A DNA stretch of 64,000 bases from contig JAIUPT010000033.1 in the NCBI GenBank assembly GCA_022315425.1, positions 1,054,001 through 1,118,000 on the forward strand. Direction: 5' to 3'. The position numbers and the translations under genes were made by a program. Every line of letters begins with the position of its first letter. Positions within the stretch are counted from its first letter, which is position 1. A model generated the notes under the pieces. The model worked only from the letters and a program-made list of their open reading frames with translations, was not told where the DNA came from and searched no databases. This DNA is from Pseudevernia furfuracea. Its lineage: Eukaryota; Ascomycota; Lecanoromycetes; Lecanorales; Parmeliaceae. Below, piece after piece: positions 11,731-24,400 of the stretch.

Positions 11731-14700
11731 CTAGACCAGCGTACTTTCGTCAAATAGGTCATGGAGAAGATCATCGCAGCACGCCTGACGGTCCGGCACC
11801 TCTATCCTATACGTGCTTTCAAAAGCGCTAATAGACAACTGGCGAAGAAATGGGCGAAGAACCCGATCGACCATGCTTTCCATGGGGATGTTGCCCACAG
11901 CTGCGCTTGTAAGCAACGGTTTGCGCAGACCCTGTTGTGCGCCAACAAGAGGGTTGATGCCACTGTGAGGAGCGCCTGCCCGGGAATCCAGAGTCTCTGC
12001 CAGTCCATCGACAAGGGCAACAGGCCGCCAGTCTGACGGCCTGTATACAGCGTCTATGGTGTCAGTGACAAAAAGCCATTCGCGTAATTGGAAGTCGTCT
12101 GGTGCTATTGTCAACAGAGTATCCAGGAGCTTTGCCGCTTGTAGCACGCATGATGTCTTGTATGTGTCATGGGTCTCCGTAGGGTATAGGGACGACAGCG
12201 CGTCGTATAACTCGGAATTGACGATGGGCCAAAATGATGCCAGGTGGACTGGCGAAGTCTTTAGAATTAATGCCCGAAGAACCATGTAGACTTCAGACCG
12301 CGTTATTGATGAGGGCGAAGAAGCGGCTGTGGCCGCTGTCAAATCGACAATCTTCTCCTGGAGGTCGCCTAAGTTAACGACGAACATATCGTTGTCGGCA
12401 GATAGCACCAGAGTGGCCATCCTGCGAAGATTGAGCTGTGTCTTTCGGTCTGCTTCTAGCCTGGCCGAAGAAGCTCCAACACCGAACATGATACCCGCGG
12501 ACGTCGGAGGTGAGAGACGAGACAGCAATTCTGGCATTCGGTCCTTATCTAGGAGCGTCCATTGTCGCAGGATTGGTATCCAACCGTTCCAAGTAAGGTG
12601 CAAAGAGCTTTTGTGAAAAAATCTTGGGTCATTGAATGCTTCCGCAACGTCTTTTTTCCAAGATTTTGATGCTTCGGGTATTCGCGACATTGTTTTCATA
12701 ATGTCAAGTAAGCTTTCTGTGACGTTTCGCGGGAATGTCTTCCATCGGAAGCTTGACGCAAGTACCTGCGTGGATATCGTCATTGTAGCTGCGGTTATTC
12801 GGTCTGTATCAACCAGAATTTTTGAAATGTTGGGCAAGATCGAAGCGATGATGGCGACAACGTCTTCTGGGTCATTAGGTCTTGGGGTTTCAGGGATATG
12901 TGAAGGGTGATGGGGACCTTTTTCTTCATTTGGGAATAAAGGTAGGTCTTGGGAGGGTAGGTCTTGGGAGAATGCCAGCGGCTTGATTGTGAAAGTAGCA
13001 GCAAGCAGGCGAACGAAGAGATCCTATGTGTACATCAGTAACGCTCTTCGAGAAATAATCTCGCACGATGACTTACCCCAATGTCTCGTCGCATTTTGCG
13101 CTGCTCTCCAAAGTTGGTATTGTCAATCTTCTCGCCCAATATTGCGGTGAACTCTAGTAAGATTGGCAGAGTCTGTCTGTGAGGCAGCGGGTTGCCAAGA
13201 ACATCTCTCAAGAAAGTCATACAATCAGTCCATATCTCATCCAGTGCGTCGTCTTCCATCGACTTCGTGTATGCTACAAGGAATATAGCGAGGTTGATAT
13301 CAGATAGCTCGGAGGTCAAGGTTGACTTCCGTATAGGATCTAGAACATTCGGGTTGGTGCGGCTATACATGGCGTTGAACAGAGCTGGGATCGTGTTCTT
13401 TGGTCTTGATGCCTCCAGAGCATGCAGCAGGTTGAAGACAGTGTTAGGTTGCGCCATGTCGCCTTCTGATCCTGCTTTGTGCCAGAACTCAACAAGAGTC
13501 TCCAAGCATTCTAAAGCCTCTGCAGCGAATAGGTGCTCCAAGATCCGGCGAGTGCGATTCCGCAATCGTATTGACATGTAGCTGAACGATGCAGAGATTG
13601 CAGCATCCCGTGACGAGCTTCCTAATCCACGGTCTCCCCAGGACCACATATTGAAGGAAACCTTCACTGCATCCTTGAAACAGAGCAAGACAGTCAGACG
13701 ATTGTTAGCCGTGGTTGGTCTCGACCTCTGCGTCTCGGAAGCAAACACTCCTGAGACCATATTGCCGAAGAAGCCTTGTACTTGCTCCGGACTCTTGAGA
13801 GCTACTGAGTGGCCCTCATCTTGAAGTAGCTGATCATGGCCTCTTGCAAGAACTTGTTCGAGACCATTGAGTAGCGCATTGAGAACAGTGATCGGCTCAC
13901 CAGCACCATGTAGTTTGCTTGAAGTGCCGGCAAATACAGCTTGCAAGTCTTGAAAGACCGTTTCAACGCTTCTGCTGAAAGTGTCGACGAGGGGCATGAG
14001 AATCTGAAATGCATTGCCGCTGTAGAATGGTAAGCAACTATCTAAGAACCGTATCCACTGCTCAAGGATCGGATGATTATTGGGCGAACTGATGCCGAAT
14101 GTCAAACAGTCTAGTAGAGCTGGGGTCTGTATTGGCGGTTCAACAGATACATTGTCTTTATCGCTCTTTTCAGTAGAGACAGATAGTTGAGAAGCACTTC
14201 GAATGGTGTCGCGGGAGGTGGGTCTCCGATGAGGAGTGGACAGGACGTCATTTTTGGTCACTCGTGTTCTTAATATTATTAGAATAACATCCATCAATGG
14301 CAATTGAAGCATGTGGTCTGATTTCTCGACGGACCACGATAGAATTTCAATCAGAGAATCCTCTAGGTTCATCGCTACTAGCGTGGTAGAAGAGGGACCA
14401 AGTAGCAGTTGCTTCAGAAGAGACGCCGAGGTTTGGCGTAGAATCGAAATCCTGTGACGGACACTACCGCTTTGCTCCTGATGATGGTCCTCTAAAATTC
14501 TCATACAAACTTGGGTCAAATAAAATTGAACAGTCATAGCCGGTTCTTTAACATCTATCAAGACTTTGACAGGTCCAGAGGTTCCTACCTCCCCAGTGTG
14601 CTTGTCCCTACTTAGGTTCGTGGCGCTCAACTTTCCAGCGAGTGACGCACTGGTGTTCGCTGTGGAATGTTTCATCAGATTGAGGATAGTCTGGAGGTAA

Positions 14701-17700
14701 TACAAGCAGTCATCGACTTCGAGCGAAGCACCGGTTTCATCCAATAATTCCAGTTCATCGATGTGTGCAGTTGAAGATCCATCGTGTGTCAAGTATGGCG
14801 AAGCGTCAAGGCGGTAAATTAGAAGGTCGATAATCCTATACGAAAACGTAAGCTCCTTTTTTGTTACTGAAGCTGTACTAAGGACTAACAGTTGTATGCT
14901 TGAAAGTGACTGCAGCCAACTCACAGTGAACATGAACAGTTCGGTTTTTGGATCAAATAGCGAGTCAAGAAGAAGTAACAAAGGCTGCGCTAGTATAATT
15001 GACTCCTTGATTATTTTGCCTGATTGGTGCAGGGCACGTCCCGAGCTCAGACGACGATCATCAGCTGGTGTTCTTGAAGTCGAGCCGCTATGAGCCCACA
15101 CCGTAGCGAATCGACGGGCTCCCTCAAGCTTAACATTTTGACTTCTATGACCGTTCTCATCTTGTAACATGAGGGTAGCAATTGACCCCTCTACAAGTCG
15201 TGCATCTGGTGACACTGAGTGAATTCGCCAGAGACAACGGACTGCCTCGACGCTATGTATAGGTCTAGCAGGGGAAATGTATGTCCAGAGACCGGTCAAC
15301 AGGTTTGAGAGTATTTGTCGTACGCGATGGTTTGAATTCCAAGCGTTCGAAGGTGATGCATTGCTCATCATTTCGAGAGTGGAGACCAGTACTGCAATAG
15401 TAGGAAAAGGCAAAATGTCGGTGCCATTTCTGGCGGCACCTGCATCTGAGGCCATTAAAAGACTAGACATTATAGGTACCAGCGCCCCGTTGTCGGCGTC
15501 CTCATCGTCTTCCAGACTGGAAACTTGTGCTTTATGCAGGACTTTATCGAGAAAAGCTACCTCCTTTTCAAGGTAAGCTACCTGGATGGGCATACCAAGC
15601 CCATGGGCAACAACCTGGGTGGCATTGTGCAATAGCAGATCTCTTATGTTCCTGTTGTGAAGAGGTGGGGTTGGGTCTTCTGAGCCTCTTTGTAAATTGT
15701 GATAAAAGTCCTGGATCTCTTGTAGAGTTTGAGGGCTACTGTCTTTCTGTCGTCCATTACCGCGGGTTTTGGGCCCTTGTTCTTCTCCCCTCCTAAGGAC
15801 TTTGGCTGGAATAAGATCGAATAAGTGGATCGCGATGTCGAACACGATATCGATTGCCGGAGACAAGCTTTCTTTGGCGTTGCTCGAAGGTGCTTCAAAT
15901 CGTTGTCGTAGGCTGATGAGAAGAGCTAGGGTGACCATTGGTATATGGATTGCCAGCATTTCTTCCTCCCGAACATTAAAATTTGTAATGATGAACAGCA
16001 CAAGATCTAGACGATCCTCGGGACTCGACGAGTCGACTTCCTCCGGCCTAGGATCTTTGGTCTTCAGTGCTTCGATTACAATCTTTGTCAGCTCGGCCCA
16101 GATCAAGCTACTCTCAATTGCATCAAAGAACACGTTGGCGCTACGCAAGACCTCCTCTAAAGCTTCCTGAGATGGGGCTATTCTCTGGTACCGCCAAACA
16201 CTTTCCATTGCTGGTAAAAATATCCGTGGAACCACAAGCCCGCCAATTTCCCATCGATCCATTAGGGAGAGACATATTCGGAATGGGCGAGCTTGCTCCG
16301 CAGGCTTTAAAAAATCATCCACTACCATTTTTAATACGCTACTGACCAAGGGTTCAAGCCCGTAACGTTCGAAATATTCGGTCTGAGAAGGTTGTAGATT
16401 GTAACTTCTTGCAGGAGTAATTGTCGGACTGGAGTCTGGAGAACTCGGACTGCTATCCTCTGGCCCTGAGGATGCTTCTGGTCCTAAGAACCACATCCAC
16501 AACCGACGGTTCAGACTCATCTCTCTGCGTACCACGACGGCGGCCGCTGCAGCAACAAGCAGCTGCAGGTCTCTAGATACAACTTTGTGACGTAGTACAG
16601 CAGAATGGAGTGGTAGATGGGTGACCAAAAGGTCCAAGAAGCCTCTTTGGATCAGAAGCTGCTCATCTTGGAGACCCACAGCAAAACAGCGAATTAAGAG
16701 TCCTGGTTCCGGTGTTGTTACTGCTTCAATCTGCGGTGGAAGTTTCCTGCCAATGCCCCTCGTTTCAGACTCTTCCGCATGGCTGGGTCCCCAATGTGGC
16801 GTATTGTGGGTTCCTAGAAGAGGAAGCTCTCTGACCATGTACGCCAGAGCACCCTGGCGTCGACTTGGGCTGGTGATAGAGGCTAAAAAGAGGTTTTGCC
16901 AATAGTATTGATCACCAGAAATATTCGACTGACCAACGTCACTCTCAAGCCCTTGGCCAACTGCAGTTCTGAACTTATTCAGAAGGCTGAGGGTGCGTTC
17001 AAATTCCTCGCTCGTTTCTTCCTCTAGGCCGGGAAGTAGGGCCAACGTAATCGCCTTGAGAGCCGAGCGTAGCATGACAGGGTCTAGAGGCGAGATGAAG
17101 GTCTCAAATAGTGATAGAAGCGTGGGCTTCACCGATAGCGATGCGAATGCCAACGTAGGCGCCAGTCCAGGGAGATAAAGTGGTAAATCTCGTGATAGGC
17201 CATATCTCTACTCAGTTGATTTTCAGATATTGTGGCAAGAAACAGGGGTTGAAACCTACGTCCAAAGTAGAAAATACGTAGGCATATACTTCCAACGCCT
17301 TTTGGTGGACTCCAGAAGGAAGCGTTGGAGCCAAACATTGTGCTAAACGCTTGGCTACAAGCGCTTTATGAGGCACATCGGTGGTACCAGACGGTTTCGA
17401 TTGAAGTGCCTAGCGCATGGACTTAAGCCGAAATTTCTCATCTGTAAATGGGCACGTTACCTTTAGCAAACGTCCTAGGAAGGAAATATAGTCTGCCCAT
17501 TCCTGAAGTGCTGTGTCAAAGAGAGATAATGCCCGTTCGACATTGGAGGCATAGCGTCGGTAGCCCTTATCTTTCCTGCTCGCTCCGGCTTTCAACAATG
17601 TTACTGTTTGCTCGAAAGAGATCAATTTAGATATTCGGACAGATATGTACCTTCATCAAGGGTAGCTGGCGAGCTTGGGCGCACAGTCTGACTCGCATTG

Positions 17701-17708
17701 ACCGGCAT
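11731..17708 (-). CDS. dop1: Dopey family protein Dop1
   Basis: Five exons on the minus strand (17708-17651, 17603-17461, 17409-17260, 17207-13077, 13023-11731) give 1924 residues. Dop1 acts with Mon2 and Neo1 in Golgi-endosome trafficking and is essential in yeast and aspergilli. The N-terminal Dopey domain is clear across three small exons: KGYRRYASNVERALSLF, EWADYISFLGRLLK, HQKALEVYAYVFSTL and GLSRDLPLYLPGL. The rest is Leu-rich helical repeat, with the usual NTNFGEQRKMRRDIG joined by an intron to DLFVRLLAATFTIKP, and a Leu-rich C-terminus. Length is close to that of other fungal Dop1 proteins (yeast about 1700). A 15-bp in-frame duplication at 12941-12970 repeats SQDLP just after the last intron. 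The gene is divergent from mon1. Confidence 0.93.
12941..12970. repeat. 15-bp in-frame tandem duplication inside dop1
   Basis: The unit ggtaggtcttgggag occurs at 12941-12955 and 12956-12970. On the coding (minus) strand it duplicates five residues, giving SQDLPSQDLP in a linker after the last intron. It keeps the frame, so it is probably neutral. Confidence 0.95.
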
Positions 17709-17960
17709 TATGTCGCTGATTCATGGATGACAATTTCTAGACTACTTTCATCGAGGGGTAACGGTACATCATCTCATCACTATAGGATGTGAGTCCTGAA
17801 GTGAACAGGTAGCGCAGCTTCGCTAGCGCCCTCGTCGGCGGCGACGCGCGCTAACACCCCCCCTTCTCATGCAACCATACTTTCTATCCTCGACGGCCCA
17901 TGCCCAATCGGCGTTCAGCTTCTCTATAAAAACTCCAGTACCCTTGAATCCTTGACGTCT
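17709..17960. promoter_or_regulatory. Compact divergent promoter: dop1 (-) / mon1 (+)
   Basis: Only 252 bp separate the two start codons, so the promoters must be shared or overlapping. The middle is GC-rich (about 17811-17855) with a short C7-8 tract near 17857. A CRE-like half match, TGACGTCT, lies at 17953-17960 directly before the mon1 ATG. Shared control of two trafficking genes is an inference. Confidence 0.5.
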
Positions 17961-20105
17961 ATGGGCCATGATGGCGAAGAGTCCTTGGCTACCAGCGAAG
18001 GTGGAGAGGAGGTTGCGAACGACCGGAGCAAAGCAAAATCGCCGCCCAGAGATGGCGAGGACGAGTCTACGATTCGAGGGTTGAAAGAGGAGGGGGCTGA
18101 AACGATTTCAAAAGTGGAGTCATCCATGGTATCGCAGGCACGTTCCCAACGTCCAGAAACAGAACAAGAGTATCGTCCACCATTACCGCCGAGACCAACC
18201 AACGTGAATTTACTGCGAGAAGGGTCGTACAGTCCGGGAAGCTCTCTACAGAGATCGAGAAAGATTTTGCGACCGCATCTACAGTCTACTGCCACCACTG
18301 CTCTGTCTCGCACCGATATCCACACTCAGTCATACCAAGATGGATTGCGAGAGACCTACGCTGCCTCAGCACAGACGACGCCTCCTTCAAAAGCAATAGC
18401 TGCATTTGGCAGTATAAGGAAGATCAAAGGCCTCAGTGACAGCGAGGGTGGTGATTCTGCCAGCGTCAGGAGCTATGCGCCAACTCTCGAGACAGGCGGG
18501 GATGTCGAAAGCCTGCTGGGCGAAGTCCTTGGAGAACCCCAGGAGAGTCCTTCATGGAGGCTACAGACTACGCAAATTGAATCTCCGGATCCATTTGATT
18601 CAGTTGCATACGAAGATGATGAGGCGACTGTAGATTTTTATCGAGAATTTGATGAGATCAGTGCAGTCGCTGCGGACGGAAAGAACGAGGGTAAGTTTGG
18701 ATTGGTTCCAGTTTTACAGTATAGGTGGCTGAATCGAAGTTGTAGAACAGCTACTGAAGCAGTGGAAGTCCAAACGAAAACACTTCCTAATATTATCATC
18801 GGCTGGAAAGCCCATCTATAACCGGCACGGCGATGACAACCTCATTTCCGGGTATATTGGAATTATACAGACCATTATCTCTTTCTACGAGGGCTCACAC
18901 GATCAGTTGAAAGGATTCACAGCAGCAGGCGCTAGATTTGTGGTCATGTCTCAAGGTCCTTTATACCTCGTTGCCATCAGCAAGCTCGGAGAGAACGACG
19001 CTCAACTTCGGGTACAGCTAGAAGCCCTATACATGCAAATTCTGTCTACGTTGACTCTGCCTAATTTGACCCATATGTTCTCGAATCGCCCATCCACGGA
19101 TTTGCGACGTCCTCTGCAAGGCACAGAGCCATTGCTATCCGCGCTTGCGGACACATTCACTCGGGGTTCTCCGCCCACATTACTCTCTGCGTTAGAATGC
19201 CTGAAAATTCGGAAGTCCCATCGGCAAGTCATCAATGACTCACTACTACGCACACGATGCGAGACATTGTTGTATGGCTTGATTGTAGCAAGCGGTAGGT
19301 TGGTCAGCGTCGTTCGACCAAGGAAGCACTCTTTGCATCCGAGCGATCTGCAGCTGATTTTCAACATGCTTTTCGAAGCGCGCGGAGTCAAGGCAGGAGG
19401 CGGAGAGAATTGGATACCTTTGTGTCTTCCCGGATTCAACAAGAATGGCTATCTCTACATGTATGTCAGCTTCGTAAGCGCATACCAAAGTGAGGGAGAA
19501 GAAGGTTCTGGGGACCAGAACGAAGCTAAAAAGCCAGACGACATAGCCATACTACTCATCAGCGCCAACAAGGAAAGCTTTTATGACCTTCGCAAGATGA
19601 GGGATGCACTCGTCGAGGAACTCGAAGCCAACGGCAGCATGGTCATCATAAAAGCTGCCGTACGGCGTGGCCGACCTACAGCAACAGACATTGTCCCTGG
19701 CACTGTGCTACGTCATTTTCTGTACAAATCTCGAGCCAATGTTCAATTCACCATGCCGTCCTACGAGCCGAGCTTTACCACGCTACTGGCCAGACGGAGA
19801 CTCCTCTCTTTGTACCATGCACTCCACGCTAGCGTACACGCAAAGAACGCTCATCTTAAAGTGCATCATTGCATCAGTCGTGAGTCGATATCCCTAGCAT
19901 GGGTAACGCCGCTCTTCGAGTTGTACTGTGTCGCTGGTCCCCAAGCCACCCGGAACGCCCTCGCTCAGAGTGCCAACAAGGTCATACAGTGGGTACGAAG
20001 AGAGGAAGAGAGGGTGTTCATTATCGGTGGCGCAGTGAGTATCCATTCCTTGGACGAAGATAGTATCTAAAAACAGCTGACTCCTCCTGCCGCCAGGTAT
20101 TCTGA
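17961..20105 (+). CDS. mon1: Vacuolar fusion protein Mon1
   Basis: Three exons (17961-18690, 18746-20034, 20097-20105) give 675 residues. Mon1 with Ccz1 is the guanine-nucleotide exchange factor for the Rab7 GTPase Ypt7 and drives endosome-to-vacuole maturation. The first 250 residues are acidic, Ser-rich and variable. The conserved core starts at EEQLLKQWKSKRKHFLILSS and AGKPIYNRHGD, continues with ISGYIGIIQTIISFYE, and shows the longin-type folds expected of Mon1 (LLYGLIVASGRLVSVVRP, then LHPSDLQLIFNML, and NWIPLCLPGFNKNGYLYMYV). The last exon is only nine bases, adding Val-Phe-stop after FIIGGA. This ending, IIGGAVF, is the family's usual C-terminus; without the micro-exon the frame runs on into unrelated residues. 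Confidence 0.94.
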
Positions 20106-20700
20106 ACGATATCAATTTACGAGCACAACGATACCATGATGGGTAAATACCATGATGGGTAAACTCAATGTGTAGAAGATTTTTTTTATTCAATCTATTT
20201 GTCATTATCGTTCGATAAAGTATACATTGCGGCCACCTTCCCTTCAATCTCATTCTTCCACGTCTTCCATCAAAGCCCCTCAAAACTTCCTGTACACCTC
20301 TTCCGCATGTTATTCAAACCTTCCGCTTCCGACCGTCTGCATTGTGCCAGCAAGCCTGCCTGTCAGAATTGCAGTGATGTCCGTCCGTGAGGCCGCCGCC
20401 AATCGTTTCCCCGTTTTCCAAGAGTTGCATCCTCACTCGTCGCACCCGCACTGCGCATGCATTCTGTTGCAGCGCAGCATATTCCACATAATCTCACTCA
20501 GGAATGGTCTTCGTATAGCCCGTCTCTGCCTTTATTTCTTTTCATTTAGCTGATCTTCTTCGTATTGTTTTCCGAGCCGGTACCCCTATTGACAGTCGGA
20601 ACGCCCGTAGGTGTTGCACAAATAGCGTCCCTTTTCTGTCTCTCTGCCTCTCCGTCTCTCTCTGCCTCTCTCTCTCCCCGTAGAATCTCGGTCACTGATC
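20106..20700. other. 3' region of mon1 with short repeats
   Basis: The mon1 3' UTR region carries a 16-bp tandem repeat (taccatgatgggtaaa) at 20132-20147 and 20148-20163. At about 20636-20680 there is a run of tctctgcctctc-type pyrimidine repeats. No coding region is supported. Confidence 0.6.
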
Positions 20701-20943
20701 TCAAGTCAAGTCCTCATCCCTCGGGCGAATGAACGCCCTCACCTCCTCACTTCCCCAATCGATCCCATCCTCATCCCTGCTGCTGCTCCCGGTCACTTTG
20801 ATGAAGGTGGAGGTGACGAAGAAGCGGAAGCGGGAGAGTGTGCGGATAATGCGGCTGCTGTGGTCGGCCGTGCGTTGTTTGTGGAGGAGGGTATTGATGC
20901 CGTCGTGGGAGTGCTTTGTGGGGAAGGAGCGACGGAAAAACAT
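20701..20943 (-). CDS. Small basic hypothetical protein (80 aa)
   Basis: A single-exon frame of 80 residues starting MFFRRSFPTKHSHDG. I do not recognise it. Points for a real gene are a good start context (ccaccATG), a balanced non-repetitive composition and a helical basic middle part (RTADHSSRIIRTLSRFRFF, then STFIKVTG) followed by an acidic tail (GIDWGSEEVRAF). No signal peptide or membrane segment is seen. It lies between the 3' end of mon1 and the 3' end of the 1162-residue gene, in a region with CA/TG-rich microsatellite-like sequence, so a chance frame is possible. Confidence 0.45.
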   Translation of the reverse strand: MFFRRSFPTKHSHDGINTLLHKQRTADHSSRIIRTLSRFRFFVTSTFIKVTGSSSRDEDGIDWGSEEVRAFIRPRDEDLT

Positions 20944-21484
20944 GGTGGCTGATACACTGGGGATGTATATATGTATTTGTGGTGGTGGTAGTGGTAGTGG
21001 GTATCTGACTGTTCACAGTTGCTTGGTATTCGTGGTATGTGGTGGGTAGCAATGTGGATATGGTATTGGTAGTCAGACAGAAGATGTTTTTGTTGCAAGA
21101 ATCAATGGATTGTTCATATGATATTTATACCCAAGCGTTGAGTCACCGATTGAAAAAATTCGAATAGTTCGAGTGAGAAGGTAAAAGAATATGCTCAAAT
21201 TGGTCTTTTTCCTTCTCATCTATGGTAAAGCTACATGCCAAGCCTGGATATTCCACTATGCTATTGCCTACATTATTCTCAGTCATTCTCATAATTTGAA
21301 AACCTCTATCACTGCCAGGCGAGAGCAAAATTGAGTGATGTTGCGTAAATGTCTCGTTGATGTTGTTTTGCGGTCATTAGGAAGGCACATCTGAAGAGCG
21401 AAGGCTAGGAAAAGCAGATTATAGCAAAAAATCGAACAATATCCTTCGGGATGGTACCCTTGAGACCAGGCGTTTCGATCACGG
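20944..21484. other. Intergenic region with a GGT/GTA microsatellite-like tract
   Basis: This stretch lies upstream of the small minus-strand gene and downstream of the next minus-strand gene. It includes a degenerate ggtggtggtagtggtagtgg tract at about 20980-21003. No gene is supported. Confidence 0.5.
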
Positions 21485-24400
21485 TCAGACCCCTGCGTAA
21501 AGATCAGCGCTCACCGAGCGACCAATTGCTCCGTTGTAACGCCTCCTCCATCTCCATTCTCGGACGCGATCCTCGCCTCGCTGCCACCAGGACCTGAGCT
21601 TGTTCACGAGTTTTCGTCTGGCACGTCTGGCGTGTGATGCATGGGAAGAAGCCCCGACCGTGATCGCGGTATTTTCACTCTGCCTACTGCTGCGGCCACT
21701 GGCTCTGGATCTGCCTAAAGCCGAACTGAGTAAGCCTCGATCATAGCCTCGAGGTTCATCTGTGGAAGCTCCTCTTGATGTTCTATTTCTAAGTGCAGAA
21801 AACCGCTTCCTCAAGGCCCTCCTGGGACGTATTTGTGAACTGTCGTCGGAGAAAAAGCTGCGAGCTTCGAAGCCGGGGGACGGGGGTACGAGTGTAATCC
21901 GTGGCGATTGTGTTTCGAAGCTTTCGACGAAACGGGTCTGATTCGGACTTGATTGAATAATATCATGGCTGCTGTTGATTTGTCCTGGCATTACAGATAG
22001 AGTGGGGTACCTCTTTCCCCTGAAAGCCGTACCTTGAAGGACCTCATGAGATGACGCGAACGGACTCGATGAGGCGTCTGAGGATAAAGGATATTTAGTG
22101 ATCTTCCCTGTACCTTCTGTAGTTGATGAGGCTCGTTGGACTTTGAACCTGAATCGAGGTAAACTCCTGGTGCTCCGGTTTGGATCCTCTGTTGGCTCAG
22201 GCATCATAACTTCAAGCTTTGGCTGTTGGTCGCTCCAAGGATAGCTGGTGTCTAGATTCCATGGTCTTGAGTCAGGCGATGAGGCTATGGAACTTCTATC
22301 AGAGCTAAGTTTGGTGGCTGGTATTGGCGCTGCGATCTCTTCATCTTCATGTATCTTCCCGCTTTGGTCCAAATAAGACAAAGCCACGGCCTCAAGCTCT
22401 GCTGCCGAAGCTGTCTCGTCCTCGCTCCTTCTATGTATCAAAGGCGTGAACGAGAAGGGTAGGCTCGGCAGACGTGGTGCGACTGGAGGTGACAGCGCCA
22501 TAACGGCTGACCTTCCACTAGGTAGTGGTGGAAGCTCCTTGTTGGGGGGTGACTTGTTGGGGGGTGATGGCGGCTTGATGTTCGAAGTTGAGCCTTCGTG
22601 AATACTGTACTCTCTGGGAGATTCGAAACTTTGATTTGCCTTCAATTGTGGTGAGCTTGACTGCTTAGCTTCCAGAGTCAGAGCTATATGAGTAGGGCTC
22701 TCCTCAGGAAACCCAAGGTCTTCATCAGGGTGCGCATTTGGTGAATCTCTCACTTTTCGTAAATCAGATGTGGATCTCCTCACGGCCGGAGACCTTCGTA
22801 TACTCAGAGGTCCTGGATAGCCTCGATGCACTTTTTGAGACGGTAGTATGATTGGCGGGGATCTTGGTCGATTATCCAAGGGACGGTCGTCTGGTTTGCA
22901 GAACGTCTGCCGCAGGCCCTGCGTCAGCTCGGGTTCATCCTCTGAATCTGACGCCTCAACTAGGGCATAGTCGGCTGCATTCTGCCTTGTTGCAATATCT
23001 CGCAGTTGTACAGATCGCTTTCGCCACGGAGGTTTGATGCGAGCAACGCGGGCCCTATTGTCCATGATGCCCTGCATGGGATTATCTGCTTTGTCTTTAC
23101 CCTTGATCCGATTGGCAAGCTCATCTAAATCCAACAGATCATCATTGATAGACAAGATCTTGCTAAACCTACTAACATTGCTAGGCGATGTCATAGATCT
23201 CTCCGGAGTTGGTGAGATAATCTCTGTTACTGTATGCTCATTCCCGGAGTGATCCTCGGAAGATATTGCTCGTACTAACTGTATTGAAGGTCGATTCTCG
23301 ACATCAGGGCCCATGCCATGATCAGATTCTTCTGCCGGTTGTCCTACATGAACCGGAATAGCAACAGCGCTAGGCATGGCCTTTGCATCTCTAGGAGAAA
23401 GATCTTGCCATTCAGGTACAGGTTTAGGAGCGGGCTGGGCTGAATGGATCGAGACAACAGGCGAAGATATGCGTCGGTTGGGGCTTTCTGAGACCCGCGA
23501 TGTATTTTCTGTGTTCTCGACTTGTAAGGGAGACTCCTGGCGATGTTCCTGGTCTGAAAGCTGCTCTGGACGTTCCGCTGTTGCTATCAAAGGAGACGCT
23601 TGCTTAGGGAATGGGTACTGTGATTCTTGCTCAAGTAGGCCATCATCATGCTTTACTGGTGCAACGTCAACTTCTGCATTTGACAAATCTCCCTCTGGAA
23701 GCTCTGGCACTTCGCTGAGGTCCTTATGAAGCGCTTGTATTGAACTTTGATCATCCACCTCGAATTGTGAGGTAGTCTGGTCAAATTTATTATCTAGGGC
23801 CTGCGTTTTCAGCTTTGGTATGCTATTTTCGGACGGCAGCTCACTGCGACTGGTGCTATCAAGGCTTGCATCAAGCTCGTAATATGTTGTGGTCGCAGTA
23901 TCAAGCATTGGATGCTCCGCCAGAGTTCCCGTTGACATGCTGACATAGTGTGAATAGTCTTGCTGCTCGACTCCTTGTTCTCCGAAATCTTCTGTATAGT
24001 CGTAAAATATAGGCGGAGGAGTCGGGGACTGAGGATTGATCCAGCTACCTTTTTTTGTTGCCTGAAGACCGTTTGTTGAGCTTGCGATACTGTTCAAACT
24101 GGGTGATGCCTTTGGTGTAGGTGGACGAGTGGAAGTTGGCGATGGACTCGGGGCTCTTCCAGGTATCGGGGCGGCGGACTGAGGGTAATAACGAAGTAAT
24201 GGATCTGACCGGTTGACACCCTTTCGCCAAGGCGAAGGAGCACCGTTCGTGTGGAGCGAGGAAGGAGAGTTCGTGCGAAAGCTCGGACGGCGGTGGAGGC
24301 TCGTTTGACTTCGATTCTGCTTGTTGAACTCACTGAGAGCTGGTGATGAAGGCCGATAGCCAGGGCGCTTGAGCCTGGTAGGATAAGCAAAAGGTGATCT

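Noticed and set aside
13192..13581. 129-residue plus-strand frame within dop1
   Set aside because: Antisense shadow of a conserved Dop1 exon.
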